A DNA stretch of 64,000 bases from Olleya sp. Bg11-27 (GCF_002831645.1 NZ_CP025117.1:2433001-2497000), one strand, 5' to 3'; shown: positions 43,222 to 53,658, numbered from the stretch's first letter. Numbers and translations: made by a program. Notes: a model not told the origin generated them from the sequence alone.

Positions 43222-43815
43222 ATGAACATTTCAAAATTAATTAAATCAACAGTATTTACAGTGGCATTATTTTCAACAATTAACGGTTTTTCGCAAGACA
43301 ACATGAAAAAAGAGAAGATGAAAACCGAAAAAACTGTTATGGTTGGTGGTGCAGAGATGTATCCAAGTAAAACCATTGTGGCCAATGCTGTAAACTCTAA
43401 AGAGCATACCACATTAATAGCGGCAGTAAAAGCCGCAGGATTAGTAGAGACGTTATCTAGTGACGGGCCATTTACAGTATTTGCGCCAACAAACGCTGCT
43501 TTTGCAAAATTACCAGAAGGTACGGTGGAGACTTTATTACAACCTGAAAACTTAACGACATTACAAACGATATTAAAAAACCACGTGGTAGCAGGGACAT
43601 TAAATGCTAAAACGCTTTTAAAGTTAATTAAAAAAGGAGACGGAAAAGCAGAACTGACGACTGTAAGTGGTGGTCTGCTTACTGTTTGGGTAAAAGATAA
43701 GGAGGTTTATATCACCGATCAAAACGGAAACTCAGCAAAAGTAACAATCGTAGATGTTAATCAATCTAATGGAGTGATTCATGTTATTGATACGGTAGTG
43801 TTACCTAAAGCGTAG
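43222..43815 (+). CDS. Exported fasciclin (FAS1) domain protein (197 aa)
   Basis: A signal peptide (MNISKLIKSTVFTVALFSTINGFSQ) precedes a Lys/Met-rich stretch and one FAS1 domain. The two conserved FAS1 motifs are visible: GPFTVFAPTNAAFAKLPEGT and the NGVIHVIDTVVLP end, with LKNHVVAGTL in between. FAS1 proteins act in adhesion or matrix binding; the location should be periplasmic or surface. A terminator follows. No operon partner is adjacent. Confidence 0.9.
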   Translation: MNISKLIKSTVFTVALFSTINGFSQDNMKKEKMKTEKTVMVGGAEMYPSKTIVANAVNSKEHTTLIAAVKAAGLVETLSSDGPFTVFAPTNAAFAKLPEGTVETLLQPENLTTLQTILKNHVVAGTLNAKTLLKLIKKGDGKAELTTVSGGLLTVWVKDKEVYITDQNGNSAKVTIVDVNQSNGVIHVIDTVVLPKA

Positions 43816-43843
43816 TTTATTAGAGATTTATCAAGATTAATTT

Positions 43844-43878
43844 AAGGTTACTTTGTAATAGAAGTAACCTTTTTTTTG
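43844..43878 (+). terminator. Terminator after the fasciclin gene
   Basis: AAGGTTACTT pairs with AAGTAACCTT around TGTAATAG and is followed by eight T. It lies 28 bases past the stop. Confidence 0.9.
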
Positions 43879-44000
43879 TTTGGTTAGTTAGGTTTTATTA
43901 AATTTAAAGACCTATTAAGAAGATGTAGTATAAGTAAATGTAATGCTAAAATAAATACAATCAATTTTATTTATCGATTAACGATTAAGTAATAGATTAG

Positions 44001-46211
<2,211 letters not shown>

Positions 46212-46231
46212 TAAACAATACAGTAATTATT

Positions 46232-46267
46232 AAAGGAATGGGTGTCACAACGCATTCCTTTTTTTTA
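46232..46267 (+). terminator. Terminator between katG and the ankyrin gene
   Basis: AAAGGAATG pairs with CATTCCTTT around GGTGTCACAACG, then a T run. It is 20 bases after katG and ends 16 bases before the ankyrin ATG, so readthrough would be needed for co-transcription. Confidence 0.85.
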
Positions 46268-46282
46268 TAAAAAATATCCAGA

Positions 46283-46753
46283 ATGGAAGCTATAAATACC
46301 CTTTTTGAAAGTATAAAAAACAAAGATAATACGACTTTAAAAACGTTGTTGAGTGCTAATCCTAAATTAGCAGAAGCTAAAGATCATCGCGGGTTTACGC
46401 CATTAATTTTAGCGACTTATTTTGATAATGAAACAGCTACCAAAATTTTAGTAGAACATAACGCCCCCATTAACGTTAAAGATGCGTCAGGAAACACGGC
46501 TTTGATTGGTGTGAGTTTTAAAGGAAATGTGGCTTTTGCTGAATATTTAATAGACAATGGTGCCGATTTAAATGCAATCAATGCTAACGGAACCACTGCC
46601 TTGACGTTTGCAACACAATATAATAAAGTCGACATAGTAAAACTGCTTTTAAAGCATAACGCCGATACAACCATTAAAGATAATGATGGTAAGACGGCTT
46701 TTGATTACGCTGAAGCGAAAGGGTTTACTGAAATTACTGGGCTTTTGGGGTAG
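46283..46753 (+). CDS. Ankyrin-repeat protein downstream of katG (156 aa)
   Basis: Four to five ankyrin repeats fill the protein, with the pattern 'G-x-T-P/A-L-x-x-A ... L-x-x-G/N-A-D/P-I/L-N' (KDHRGFTPLILATYFDN, KDASGNTALIGVSFKGN, INANGTTALTFATQYNK, KDNDGKTAFDYAEAKG). No signal peptide is present. Ankyrin genes next to catalases occur in Pseudomonas (AnkB with KatB) and Campylobacter and support catalase activity, so that role is inferred. It is the intact parent of the decayed fragments in the repeats between 47.4 and 57.5 kb. The segment most often found there is the third repeat, around YLIDNGADLNAINANGTT. Confidence 0.88.
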   Translation: MEAINTLFESIKNKDNTTLKTLLSANPKLAEAKDHRGFTPLILATYFDNETATKILVEHNAPINVKDASGNTALIGVSFKGNVAFAEYLIDNGADLNAINANGTTALTFATQYNKVDIVKLLLKHNADTTIKDNDGKTAFDYAEAKGFTEITGLLG

Positions 46754-46815
46754 TTTACTTTCTGTTAATTTAAATTGTTTTGTGCGGTTAATTGTATTGG
46801 TTGGTAACTAAATTA

Positions 46816-46852
46816 GTAAGGCTAAGAAAAATAATTTTTTTTTAAGCCTTAC
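46816..46852. terminator. Possible stem-loop between ankyrin gene and 160-aa gene
   Basis: GTAAGGCT pairs with AGCCTTAC around a long A/T-rich loop, between two converging genes. The loop is too long for a textbook terminator. Confidence 0.4.
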
Positions 46853-46889
46853 AAGTATTTGATATGTAGATTATTAAGTGTTTTTAGTA

Positions 46890-47372
46890 TTAGGTTTTAT
46901 TTTTTATTTTATTTTCAATTTGCTTAAGAATTGTAACAAATTTTTCAAAATGATTAACATCATTAATGCCATGTGCTGGAGTTAAAATAATTCTATTTGT
47001 AGGTTTATTAAGAGTTCTAATAAATATTTTCTCATTCTTTATGTTTTCTAAGAACATTTTGTCTGAAATGAGTTTTTTTATTAAGTCTTTATTTCCGGCA
47101 AATGAAAATTGATTTCTAACAGCTATAGGAATAAATATTGCTCGATTTGGAATTATAAAGTCTAAGAATTTATTCCATAAATTTTTAGGAAAAACATTAA
47201 ATTTAATTCCATAGCTTTTGTCTAAGTGAAGTGTAATTCTAAATGGTTCCGTTGTATACATTGCTCCGCCAACTTCATTCAGGTTAATACTGATTTTTGT
47301 TCCTTTAAAATCTATAATTCCGCTTTTTTGTTGGTAACCGTATTTATCTGTTAATTCCTGAATAATACTCAT
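46890..47372 (-). CDS. Hypothetical protein (160 aa), first island cargo gene
   Basis: I do not recognise the family. The protein is basic, lacks a signal peptide and membrane segments, and ends in a Lys-rich tail (ENKIKNKT). Strand-like blocks (SGIIDFKGTKISINLNEVGG, PFRITLHLDKSYGIKFNVFP) are followed by a helical second half. It is converging with the ankyrin gene. The island repeat (47401-47735) lies just upstream of it. Its size and isolated, minus-strand position match the neighbouring immunity-like genes, but no toxin partner is visible. Confidence 0.6.
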   Translation of the reverse strand: MSIIQELTDKYGYQQKSGIIDFKGTKISINLNEVGGAMYTTEPFRITLHLDKSYGIKFNVFPKNLWNKFLDFIIPNRAIFIPIAVRNQFSFAGNKDLIKKLISDKMFLENIKNEKIFIRTLNKPTNRIILTPAHGINDVNHFEKFVTILKQIENKIKNKT

Positions 47373-47400
47373 TTGTTCAAAATTTTATAAAATTACATCT

Positions 47401-47735
47401 AACGTATACCGAATATAATTCCGATGTAATAAATGAGATTCGTAGTTAAACGAAGTTAGTTTAAAAATTAAACAAACTGAAGGTTCAATTAAAGTAAAAC
47501 GACTTTGCTTTTGCTGACTGTTTAATGGAAAATGATGCCGATTTAAATGCAAACACCATTAATTTAGATTCCTACTCGCGAGAAATGTAACAGGTAATCT
47601 GGCGCACTTTTATAAAGTGTGTCTAATTTAAATTAGCATTTGTAATGCATTAAAGTCATCATTAAAACAATTGGTACGCTTTGCAAAAGTGTATTTAAGG
47701 TGGGGTAATAATTATGGACATATGGCGTGCGAGTG
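47401..47735 (+). repeat. Island repeat, copy A (with ankyrin relic)
   Basis: In order it has the 5' block TATAATTCCGATGTAATAAA (from 47414), GAAGTTAGTTTAAAAAT, a decayed ankyrin segment at about 47482-47578 (KLKVQLK*NDFAFADCLMEN, then DADLNA), a 3' block GTCTAATTTAAATTAGCATT...GGTACGCTTTGCAAAA (47621-47688), and an end GGCGTGCGAGTG. No gene is present here, so this explains the gap 47373-47827. It lies 3' of the SUKH-like gene 47828-48184. Confidence 0.75.
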
Positions 47736-47827
47736 GTATATATTATTTCAAACAATTCTTTTAGCTTATCAAGTTTTCGATCTCTAGTAAAGGCTTCAAT
47801 TTATAAGTTCTAGTTTTTTTTATTTTT

Positions 47828-48184
47828 CTATTCAGCATTTTGATATTCATTCAGAAACGTTTTTAAATCGGTTATTTTATCTGGTTTTAAACTCATTTCT
47901 CTATAAAAATAAACATTCGGATTTTCGCTTCCGTCGGCACTAAAATACCAAAACATATATCCTTGATGCATCATAAAAACAAAATCATTTTCAGTCAAAA
48001 AGTTTTCGGCATTATCTTCTTTTAATAATTCTAAAGCCCATTCTTTTAATTTGCTTTTATCGTGATATAGGTCAGTCCCGATCAGTCCTTTTGGAATAGA
48101 TTTTTGACACTCTACATAAAAACTTGTATAAATTGATGGAAAAGTCAGGTTAAGTGTTTTTTGTAATATATTCAATTTTTCCAT
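47828..48184 (-). CDS. SUKH/SMI1-KNR4-like protein, putative immunity protein (118 aa)
   Basis: The order of elements fits the SUKH fold: an amphipathic N-terminus (LQKTLNLTFPSIYTSFYVEC), an acidic middle (ELLKEDNAENFLTENDFVFM), the aromatic strand block HQGYMFWYFSADGSENPNVY, and a C-terminal helix (KITDLKTFLNEYQ). SUKH proteins are the commonest immunity proteins of polymorphic toxins in Bacteroidota, though some have other roles. No toxin gene is in the window, so it would be an orphan. It has no signal peptide. The island repeats A (3' side) and B (5' side) flank it. Confidence 0.65.
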   Translation of the reverse strand: MEKLNILQKTLNLTFPSIYTSFYVECQKSIPKGLIGTDLYHDKSKLKEWALELLKEDNAENFLTENDFVFMMHQGYMFWYFSADGSENPNVYFYREMSLKPDKITDLKTFLNEYQNAE

Positions 48185-48189
48185 ATAGT

Positions 48190-48344
48190 TTATTTAGATG
48201 ACACATGGCCTATAGCAGCTGTTATTGTAAACTGTGTCTAATTTAAATTAGCGTTTGTAATGCATTATAGTCATAATTAAAACAATAGGTACGCTTTGCA
48301 AAATTGTACTAGGTTAAGTAATGATATGTGTCGAGTGAGTGGAG
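48190..48344 (+). repeat. Island repeat, copy B (3' module only)
   Basis: Bases 48233-48303 match copy A at 47618-47689 with about four differences in 70 (GTGTCTAATTTAAATTAGCG ... GGTACGCTTTGCAAAA), and it ends GTGTCGAGTGAGTGG. The 5' block and the ankyrin segment are absent. It lies on the 3' side of the 170-aa gene 48427-48939. Confidence 0.75.
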
Positions 48345-48426
48345 TCTTTTTGTTAATTCTAAAATTTAACCATTATTTTATTTATTGTGATAAGCTAGGC
48401 TTGTCCTTAATTATTGTTATTATTAT

Positions 48427-48939
48427 TTATTTCCTTGATTCGGCAATTAATTTCAAAGAATTAATATAATCATTATCAAATTCTATTGTTCTTAAGTCAC
48501 CTGGTCTAAATGTAATTTGTCCATCCCATTTTCCTTTGGGGGTGAAGTTCTCAATTACTAATTTTTTGGAAGTTAAACTAATCAATCTACCAAGGTACGA
48601 TGACTTTTCAGATTTAGTATAAATTTGGAATACACCAAACCTTTCTGTCAAATAGTTTAATATCGTGCTAAGATCGGTTAATGGGATTTTTTCATATTCT
48701 TTTGTTTCAATCCCTTTTAATTTAAGTACTTTTTCTGTGAATTTTTCAGGTGATTCTCGTTTAAATCCTTCTATGTTTTTATGTCTTATAATAATGTAAC
48801 CATCGATTATATAATCTACTGTATTATATTTCATCAAAGTCCAATCTTCATTATAATCAACAACAAGTCCCGTAATTATTTCATTTCGGTCAGAAAATTT
48901 TAATGAGATTAACTTCTTTAAATATTTTGGACTGTTCAT
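48427..48939 (-). CDS. Hypothetical protein with two barrel-like halves (170 aa), immunity-like
   Basis: The protein looks like an internal pair: KKLISLKFSDRNEIITGLVVDYNEDW... and LGRLISLTSKKLVIENFTPK... both have the 'R/K-L-I-S-L ... I/V-x-G/N' pattern of a small beta-barrel. There is no signal peptide or membrane helix. I do not recognise a named family. Position and size (one short minus-strand gene between island repeats B and C) match the adjacent SUKH-like gene, suggesting an accessory or immunity role, which is an inference only. Confidence 0.6.
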   Translation of the reverse strand: MNSPKYLKKLISLKFSDRNEIITGLVVDYNEDWTLMKYNTVDYIIDGYIIIRHKNIEGFKRESPEKFTEKVLKLKGIETKEYEKIPLTDLSTILNYLTERFGVFQIYTKSEKSSYLGRLISLTSKKLVIENFTPKGKWDGQITFRPGDLRTIEFDNDYINSLKLIAESRK

Positions 48940-48964
48940 TCTTGAGAGTGTTTTTTGTTTGATT

Positions 48965-49215
48965 GGAGCGTATAGCGAATAATTATATATTAGCTTAAAA
49001 GAAGTTACTTGAAAAACGTAACAAACTCAAGTTTCATTTATGTAAGTACGGATAACATTTTAAACTTGCAGATGCAAATGGTAATTCTGCACTATCTGTT
49101 ACTTTATATCTTATTGACATGCATTAAAGATTTAGTAGTACAAATACTAAACTAAATTAGGTACGCTTTGCAAAAGCGCCAGATTAAGTACGGACATATG
49201 TTGTGCGAGTAGAGT
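48965..49215 (+). repeat. Island repeat, copy C (divergent, with ankyrin relic)
   Basis: It has the block TTAAAAGAAGTTACTTGAAA...TACGGATA (48995-49054), shared with copy D at 59 of 60 bases. A different ankyrin piece follows (ADANGNSALSVTL, about 49070-49108), then CTAAACTAAATTAGGTACGC with the hairpin CGCTTTGCAAAAGCG, and an end ACATATGTTGTGCGAGT. It lies 6 bases from the 3' end of gene 49222-49614. Confidence 0.72.
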
Positions 49216-49221
49216 GGTTAA

Positions 49222-49614
49222 TTATTTTTTGTACCCTAATATCTTAATAATATTTTCATCCATGAAGTATTCAGTTTCTTTATTGTTTAAAAAAGCTAAT
49301 ATGTCATCATTTTTGTTCATTTCAATGTAGTCTATCTCTAGAAACTCTATGAACTTTCCAGAATCATCAATTAAAATTGAAGTCTCAGATAATTCTCTAA
49401 TAAAAGCACAATAATTAGCATTAGAGTTTAACAATAGTTTTATCTTAAATACTATGTTTTTATTCTCAATTATTTCAAAGATATTATGCCATTTTTGGTT
49501 ATTTAAAATTCCACTATAACCTTGTTCTGAAATAATTATTTTGGCTTTTTTAGACCTTGATAATTTTTTAAATTTTTCAGTTTTATTAATTTTTTTTGGT
49601 TTTTTATTTTTCAT
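49222..49614 (-). CDS. Hypothetical small protein (130 aa), immunity-like
   Basis: A very basic N-terminus (MKNKKPKKINKTEKFKKLSR) precedes a globular part with strands (WHNIFEIIENKNIVFKIKLL, SILIDDSGKFIEFLEIDYIE). The GYSGILNNQKWHNIFEII block resembles short immunity-type proteins of Bacteroidota, but I cannot name the family. There is no signal peptide. It is flanked by island repeats C (3' side) and D (5' side). Confidence 0.55.
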   Translation of the reverse strand: MKNKKPKKINKTEKFKKLSRSKKAKIIISEQGYSGILNNQKWHNIFEIIENKNIVFKIKLLLNSNANYCAFIRELSETSILIDDSGKFIEFLEIDYIEMNKNDDILAFLNNKETEYFMDENIIKILGYKK

Positions 49615-49652
49615 TAACTTGTTAATTCTAGTTTTAAAAGTGATTTTCGAAT

Positions 49653-49712
49653 TTAAAAGAAGTTACTTGAAAAACGTAACAAACTCAATTTTCATTTATG
49701 TAAGTACGGATA
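49653..49712 (+). repeat. Island repeat, copy D (60-bp fragment)
   Basis: It matches 48995-49054 at 59 of 60 bases, with one G-to-T change. Only this 5' part of the repeat is present. It lies 4 bases from the 3' end of the lipoprotein gene 49717-50118. Confidence 0.9.
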
Positions 49713-49716
49713 GCTT

Positions 49717-50118
49717 TTACTTTTTTAGTTCGTAAGCATTAAGCTGACCGTCTGATGTAAGATGTTCGGCATCTTTTAACTCGAAATTTCTACCAAATAT
49801 AGAATTTATATCATCAAACCGCACTCGTATTTTATTGTCTTTTATAACATACGTGCCGCTAGTCGTGATTGTTTCTTGAGAATAGTGCCAGTAAGAAGCC
49901 GTAATAGTTGTTTGGTCTACAAAAGTAATAGTAGCAAGAGTTGTTAGTGTTTGTTTAGCAAATTCTGGATTTGCTTTAGCCTCATCAGGAGATATTTGGT
50001 CTTCTGCAAAGCCTTTTTTCTCGAAGATTTTACCATCTAAATAAGTGGTCGAAACTTCATAATTCCCGATGCAAGACGTTAGTGAAAATGTAATAAGTAG
50101 AAAGGCTAGTTTTTTCAT
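49717..50118 (-). CDS. Small lipoprotein of unknown function (133 aa)
   Basis: A lipoprotein signal (MKKLAFLLITFSLTSC, lipobox LTSC with the lipidated Cys at 16) is followed by about 115 residues with lipocalin/META-like strands (TTITASYWHYSQETITTSGT, KIRVRFDDINSIFG). Outer-membrane or periplasmic anchoring is expected. No family name can be given. It lies among island repeats, with copy D at its 3' end. Confidence 0.7.
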   Translation of the reverse strand: MKKLAFLLITFSLTSCIGNYEVSTTYLDGKIFEKKGFAEDQISPDEAKANPEFAKQTLTTLATITFVDQTTITASYWHYSQETITTSGTYVIKDNKIRVRFDDINSIFGRNFELKDAEHLTSDGQLNAYELKK

Positions 50119-50189
50119 AAGTGTTAGTGTTTTTTAATAGTCAATCAATAATAATGTTTTTTTGTAGAACCAGATAGAATAGTTAAGAT

Positions 50190-50570
50190 TAAAGATTTAT
50201 AATCATGAAAACGTCAAGTGTCAATTAAATCAAAACGACCCTACTTGTGCCAAGTGTTTAATTTAAAAATATGCCCATTTAAATGGTATTAATACCAATG
50301 GAAGCAGAGTCTTTATATTTTGAAAACAATAAGATATAATAGATTTAGTAAAACTGATTTTAGATTAGATATCCGGTATAGATAATTACGGTGAACGGGC
50401 TTTGGGATATTAGGTGTACAGGACATGTGCTGTAGGATGGGGTGTTTGGTTTAAGGTCTGCGTATAAGAATAGTTTCTGTTTAGTATATGATGATTTTCT
50501 CTATGAAAACAGGACGAAACAAAAATGTACGGACGCTTGATTAAGCGCTGAATTAAGCATTGTTTTTTAA
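50190..50570 (+). repeat. Island repeat, copy E (decayed) and other intergenic sequence
   Basis: Bases 50205-50300 keep AACGTCAAGTGTCAATTAAA, then an ankyrin-like piece (AAATCAAAACGACCC...TTTAATTTAAAAATATGCCC...). A later block at about 50522-50560 (TACGGACGCTTGATTAAGCG) resembles the 3' hairpin module. The stretch from 50300 to 50520 shows nothing I can identify. No gene lies between 50119 and 50811. Confidence 0.5.
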
Positions 50571-50744
50571 TGTTGTTATTCAATTCTAATATTCAAAACC
50601 AGGGAATTTTATATTTTAACTGAGTACTAATAATTTAATTTTTTTTCAAAAAACTGTAATAAAGTGCTCTTTATTAGTTTAGTAAATGGCAGATTGACGC
50701 GTTTAATAGGATATGAGCCTTGTTTTATTTAACATTTTATTAAC

Positions 50745-50785
50745 ACAAAATCAAACAGACCAGTCTGTTTGATTTTGTAGGTTTG
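50745..50785 (+). promoter_or_regulatory. TetR-type operator and -7 box upstream of the AhpD-like gene
   Basis: A perfect inverted repeat with 16-bp arms (50745-50760 and 50763-50778; core ACAGACCAGTCTGT) abuts the -7 box TAGGTTTG at 50778-50785. It would block RNA polymerase when bound. The likely ligand-responsive regulator is the TetR protein at 53046-53609, whose own upstream region has a related palindrome. Confidence 0.8.
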
Positions 50786-50811
50786 CATTCAATTTTAAAA
50801 TTTGAAGAATT

Positions 50812-51114
50812 ATGTATGACATGAAACAATTGAATAAATTAGGAAGTTTAGGTAAAGGAGCACCGGCTACAATGAAAGCTTTTCAAGCATTGGATGAAGC
50901 AGCTATGGGAGAAGGAGCTATTCCTAAAAAATATAAAGAATTAATAGCTTTGGCAGTAGCACTAACGACACAATGTCCTTATTGTCTTGAGATTCACAAG
51001 AAACATGCAGTTGAGGCTGGAGCAACTGAAGAAGAATTAGCAGAAACAACTTTTATTGCAGCAGTATTAAGAGCAGGTGCAGCGGTTGTTCACGGTACCC
51101 ATCTTATGGAGTAA
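50812..51114 (+). CDS. AhpD/carboxymuconolactone decarboxylase-family protein (100 aa)
   Basis: The redox motif CPYCLEIH (C-x-x-C-x-x-x-H) with IPKKYKELIALAVALTTQ before it is the AhpD/CMD signature. Such proteins form oligomeric peroxidases or decarboxylases. It may start at 50812 or at the in-frame ATG at 50821. It sits right behind a strong palindromic operator and a -7 box, so it is the best candidate for a TetR-repressed, electrophile- or quinone-inducible gene. The following gap of 311 bases separates it from ridA. Confidence 0.88.
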   Translation: MYDMKQLNKLGSLGKGAPATMKAFQALDEAAMGEGAIPKKYKELIALAVALTTQCPYCLEIHKKHAVEAGATEEELAETTFIAAVLRAGAAVVHGTHLME

Positions 51115-51151
51115 CACTTTTTATTTTAATACTTTATTCAGTATTTTGATG

Positions 51152-51278
51152 ACTAGTTTTTTAATCAAACTAGTATGTTTTAAATAGGTATTAAATTAGT
51201 GAAGCCCTTATTGCCAAATAACAAAACTATAATCAGTGTCTTTTAGCACGATTATCCGATTTAGGACATTGATTATAG
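51152..51278 (+). repeat. Two intergenic palindromes between AhpD-like and RidA-like genes
   Basis: A hairpin ACTAGTTT...AAACTAGT lies at 51152-51174. A longer inverted repeat follows, with 14-base arms at 51227-51240 (CTATAATCAGTGTC) and 51265-51278 (GACATTGATTATAG), one mismatch. They may terminate the AhpD transcript or bind a regulator. The rest of the 311-base gap shows nothing. Confidence 0.5.
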
Positions 51279-51426
51279 TACTTGTTGTTATTAATTTCTT
51301 GATAATCAAGTATAAAGTCTTTCATCTATCTATAAAATATAAGTAACTAAATAGAGATATTAGTGATAATTTATAATATTAGGTGTAATTATTTATATTT
51401 TTAAACTATAACCAATAATAAAACTG

Positions 51427-51777
51427 ATGACGATAACTAGAACAGATATAACCCCGCGTATGAGTCGGATTGTTGAACATAATAATACCATTTATCTTTG
51501 TGGACAAGTGGCAAAAGATGCTACCAAAAGCATAAAGGAACAAACGATATCAACCCTAGAAAAGGTCGAAGAATTGCTTAATAAAGCGGGTTCTGACAAA
51601 AAGCATATCCTTTCGGTAACAATTTATGTGAGAGATATGAAAGACTTCTCTGCAATGAATGACGTTTGGGATGCCTGGGTAGCGGACGGTTATCAACCAG
51701 CACGTGCATGTGTAGAAGCTAGAATGGCTAGACCTGAGTTACTTGTAGAAATGTCTGTAGTTGCGGCCAAAATATAG
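51427..51777 (+). CDS. Rid-family protein (YoaB-like, 116 aa)
   Basis: The Rid fold is clear: [19 protein letters not shown], then [20 protein letters not shown], and the end [20 protein letters not shown] with the conserved arginine before E. Classical RidA hydrolyses reactive enamines made by PLP enzymes. This member, with GQVA at the N-terminal motif, belongs to a related subgroup. It precedes a PLP C-S lyase by 52 bases, an apt pairing since such lyases release 2-aminoacrylate. Confidence 0.85.
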   Translation: MTITRTDITPRMSRIVEHNNTIYLCGQVAKDATKSIKEQTISTLEKVEELLNKAGSDKKHILSVTIYVRDMKDFSAMNDVWDAWVADGYQPARACVEARMARPELLVEMSVVAAKI

Positions 51778-51829
51778 CACAAAAAAATATTTAATAATCT
51801 AGCACTATACCGCTTCCTAAATTTTGTAA

Positions 51830-53038
51830 ATGATGTCATCTAAAAAATATCAATTTAATCAAGTATTAGACCGAAAAGGGACCAATGCTATGTCTATAGA
51901 AGGGTATAGAGGTTATCTTTTTGATCCAGATGAAGATCTTAGTGGTAACTATCAAGAAGCCGATTTTATTAAAATGTGGGTGGCAGATATGGAATTTGCT
52001 ATAGCACCAGAAATTATCAATGCTATGAAAAACCGCTTAGAACATCCCTTATTGGGGTATTCTATGGTAGCAGATCCGTCTTATGCTCTGAGTTTTAAGC
52101 AATGGTGTATAGAGCGTTATCAGTGGCAGTTTGATATAAACCATTTGGTACATGCTAAAGGGGTTATTCCTGCTTTGTATGATTTAATTGGTCATATCTG
52201 TAAATCAGATGAAAAAGTATTAATTGTTACGCCTTCTTATGCCTTTTTTAAGCACGGAACTGATTATAATAACGTCGCCTTGGTCTGTTCTGATTTGATA
52301 GAAGAGGAGGGCAGGTTTAATATAGATATGGATGATATTAAAAAGAAAACGGCGGATCCAAAATGTGTTTTGGCGGTGTTCTGTAATCCTCATAATCCAA
52401 CAGGTCGATTATGGTCTAAAAAAGAATTAGTTGCGTTTGGTGATGTTTGTTTAAAAAATGGATTGACTATTATATCTGACGAAATTCATTGTGATTTACT
52501 ACGTAAAGATAAACGCTTTACACCTTTGGCTAGTCTTTTTCCTAATTCGGATAAGATTATCACTTGTATGGCGCCAAGCAAAACATTTAATCTAGCTGGT
52601 AATATGTTGGCTAATATTATTATTCCCAACGAAGAATTAAGAGTTAAATACAACAAAAATTATTTACCTTTTGAAAACCCATTAAGTATTGTAGCTGCTC
52701 ATGCTGCATATTCAGAAGGTCATGCCTGGCTTACTGGATTGACAGATTATCTAGATGATAATTTTAAGTATTTAAAAAAACAATTGGATACGTATTTGCC
52801 TCATGCAGAATTTACAATTCCAGAGGCAACCTATTTGGCTTGGGTAAATATTAGTTATTATTTTTCTGATAATGAAAATCTAACCTTGTATTTTGCAAGA
52901 AATGCAGGTGTTTTACTAGAAGGAGGAAATATGTTTGTTGCTAATGCTGATGGCTATATTCGATTAAACCTTGCTTGTCCTAGAGTAATACTAGAAGAAG
53001 GTTTGCGAAGAGTCATACAAGCCGTTTTAGAAAAGTAA
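51830..53038 (+). CDS. MalY/PatB-type PLP C-S lyase/aminotransferase (402 aa)
   Basis: It is a fold-type I PLP enzyme. The N-terminal KMWVADMEFAIAPEI is typical of the MalY/PatB group (cystathionine beta-lyase). NPHNPTGRLWSKKEL and ISDEIHCDLL bind the cofactor, and the Schiff-base lysine is in MAPSKTFNLAG. It should cleave cysteine-S-conjugates to pyruvate, ammonia and a thiol. The upstream RidA-like gene would mop up aminoacrylate, and a TetR gene converges. The substrate is unknown. ATG 51833 is an equally possible start. Confidence 0.88.
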   Translation: MMSSKKYQFNQVLDRKGTNAMSIEGYRGYLFDPDEDLSGNYQEADFIKMWVADMEFAIAPEIINAMKNRLEHPLLGYSMVADPSYALSFKQWCIERYQWQFDINHLVHAKGVIPALYDLIGHICKSDEKVLIVTPSYAFFKHGTDYNNVALVCSDLIEEEGRFNIDMDDIKKKTADPKCVLAVFCNPHNPTGRLWSKKELVAFGDVCLKNGLTIISDEIHCDLLRKDKRFTPLASLFPNSDKIITCMAPSKTFNLAGNMLANIIIPNEELRVKYNKNYLPFENPLSIVAAHAAYSEGHAWLTGLTDYLDDNFKYLKKQLDTYLPHAEFTIPEATYLAWVNISYYFSDNENLTLYFARNAGVLLEGGNMFVANADGYIRLNLACPRVILEEGLRRVIQAVLEK

Positions 53039-53045
53039 TGGCTTT

Positions 53046-53609
53046 TTATTTTAATAGTATAGAACACAAATCCTTTGCTTCCTTAATAGGCCAATTTGCT
53101 TGATGCAAATAACTTTCGACAACTGCACCTTCGTAGAGTAAATATATTTTTCGAGATAGTGAGTTGATTTGTGCTTCTTTAATATTATCTAAATTAGTTG
53201 TTACCAGTTTAGTAATAAATTGAATAAACTTATTTTTTTGATTTTGTATTTCGTTTCTAATCGTTTCACTATTCCCAGAGATTTCTGAAACTGTTTTGAT
53301 AGACCAACATCCATTAAAATCTTCAGAATTATAAAATAACTCAAGAAAGTCAAAAATAGCTAATATTTGCGATTTTCCTTTTGGTTTGGAAGAGGTAAAT
53401 TCTTCCATATTTATATTGAAATTTTTGTCTTTAAAACGCAGAAAAGCAATGCAGATATCTTCCTTTGATCTAAAATGAGCATAGAGTGTCGATTTTGCAA
53501 TACCTGCTTCGGAAATAATTTCATTTATTCCTGTAGAGTTATACCCATTCTTATAAAATAAGGACGAGGCAGTTTCAATAATTCTGTTTTTAATTTCGGA
53601 GTGTTTCAC
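53046..53609 (-). CDS. TetR-family regulator (187 aa)
   Basis: The N-terminal helix-turn-helix (GINEIISEAGIAKSTLYAHF) and the all-helical ligand domain are typical of TetR/AcrR. The start codon is GTG (53609), only 4 bases after the -7 box TATATTTG (53621-53614), so the mRNA is likely leaderless. A palindrome at 53635-53658 lies just upstream for autorepression. It converges with the PatB/MalY gene. The related palindrome before the AhpD-like gene suggests that one is its other target. Ligand unknown. Confidence 0.85.
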   Translation of the reverse strand: MKHSEIKNRIIETASSLFYKNGYNSTGINEIISEAGIAKSTLYAHFRSKEDICIAFLRFKDKNFNINMEEFTSSKPKGKSQILAIFDFLELFYNSEDFNGCWSIKTVSEISGNSETIRNEIQNQKNKFIQFITKLVTTNLDNIKEAQINSLSRKIYLLYEGAVVESYLHQANWPIKEAKDLCSILLK

Positions 53610-53613
53610 TTAA

Positions 53614-53658
53614 CAAATATACAAAAACATTATAAAATAAGACAGGTCTGTCTTATTT
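53614..53658 (-). promoter_or_regulatory. Promoter and palindromic operator of the tetR gene
   Basis: A perfect inverted repeat AAATAAGACAG/CTGTCTTATTT with a 2-base spacer (53635-53658) precedes the minus-strand -7 box TATATTTG (53621-53614). Its centre shares ACAGACC with the operator at 50745. Confidence 0.7.
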
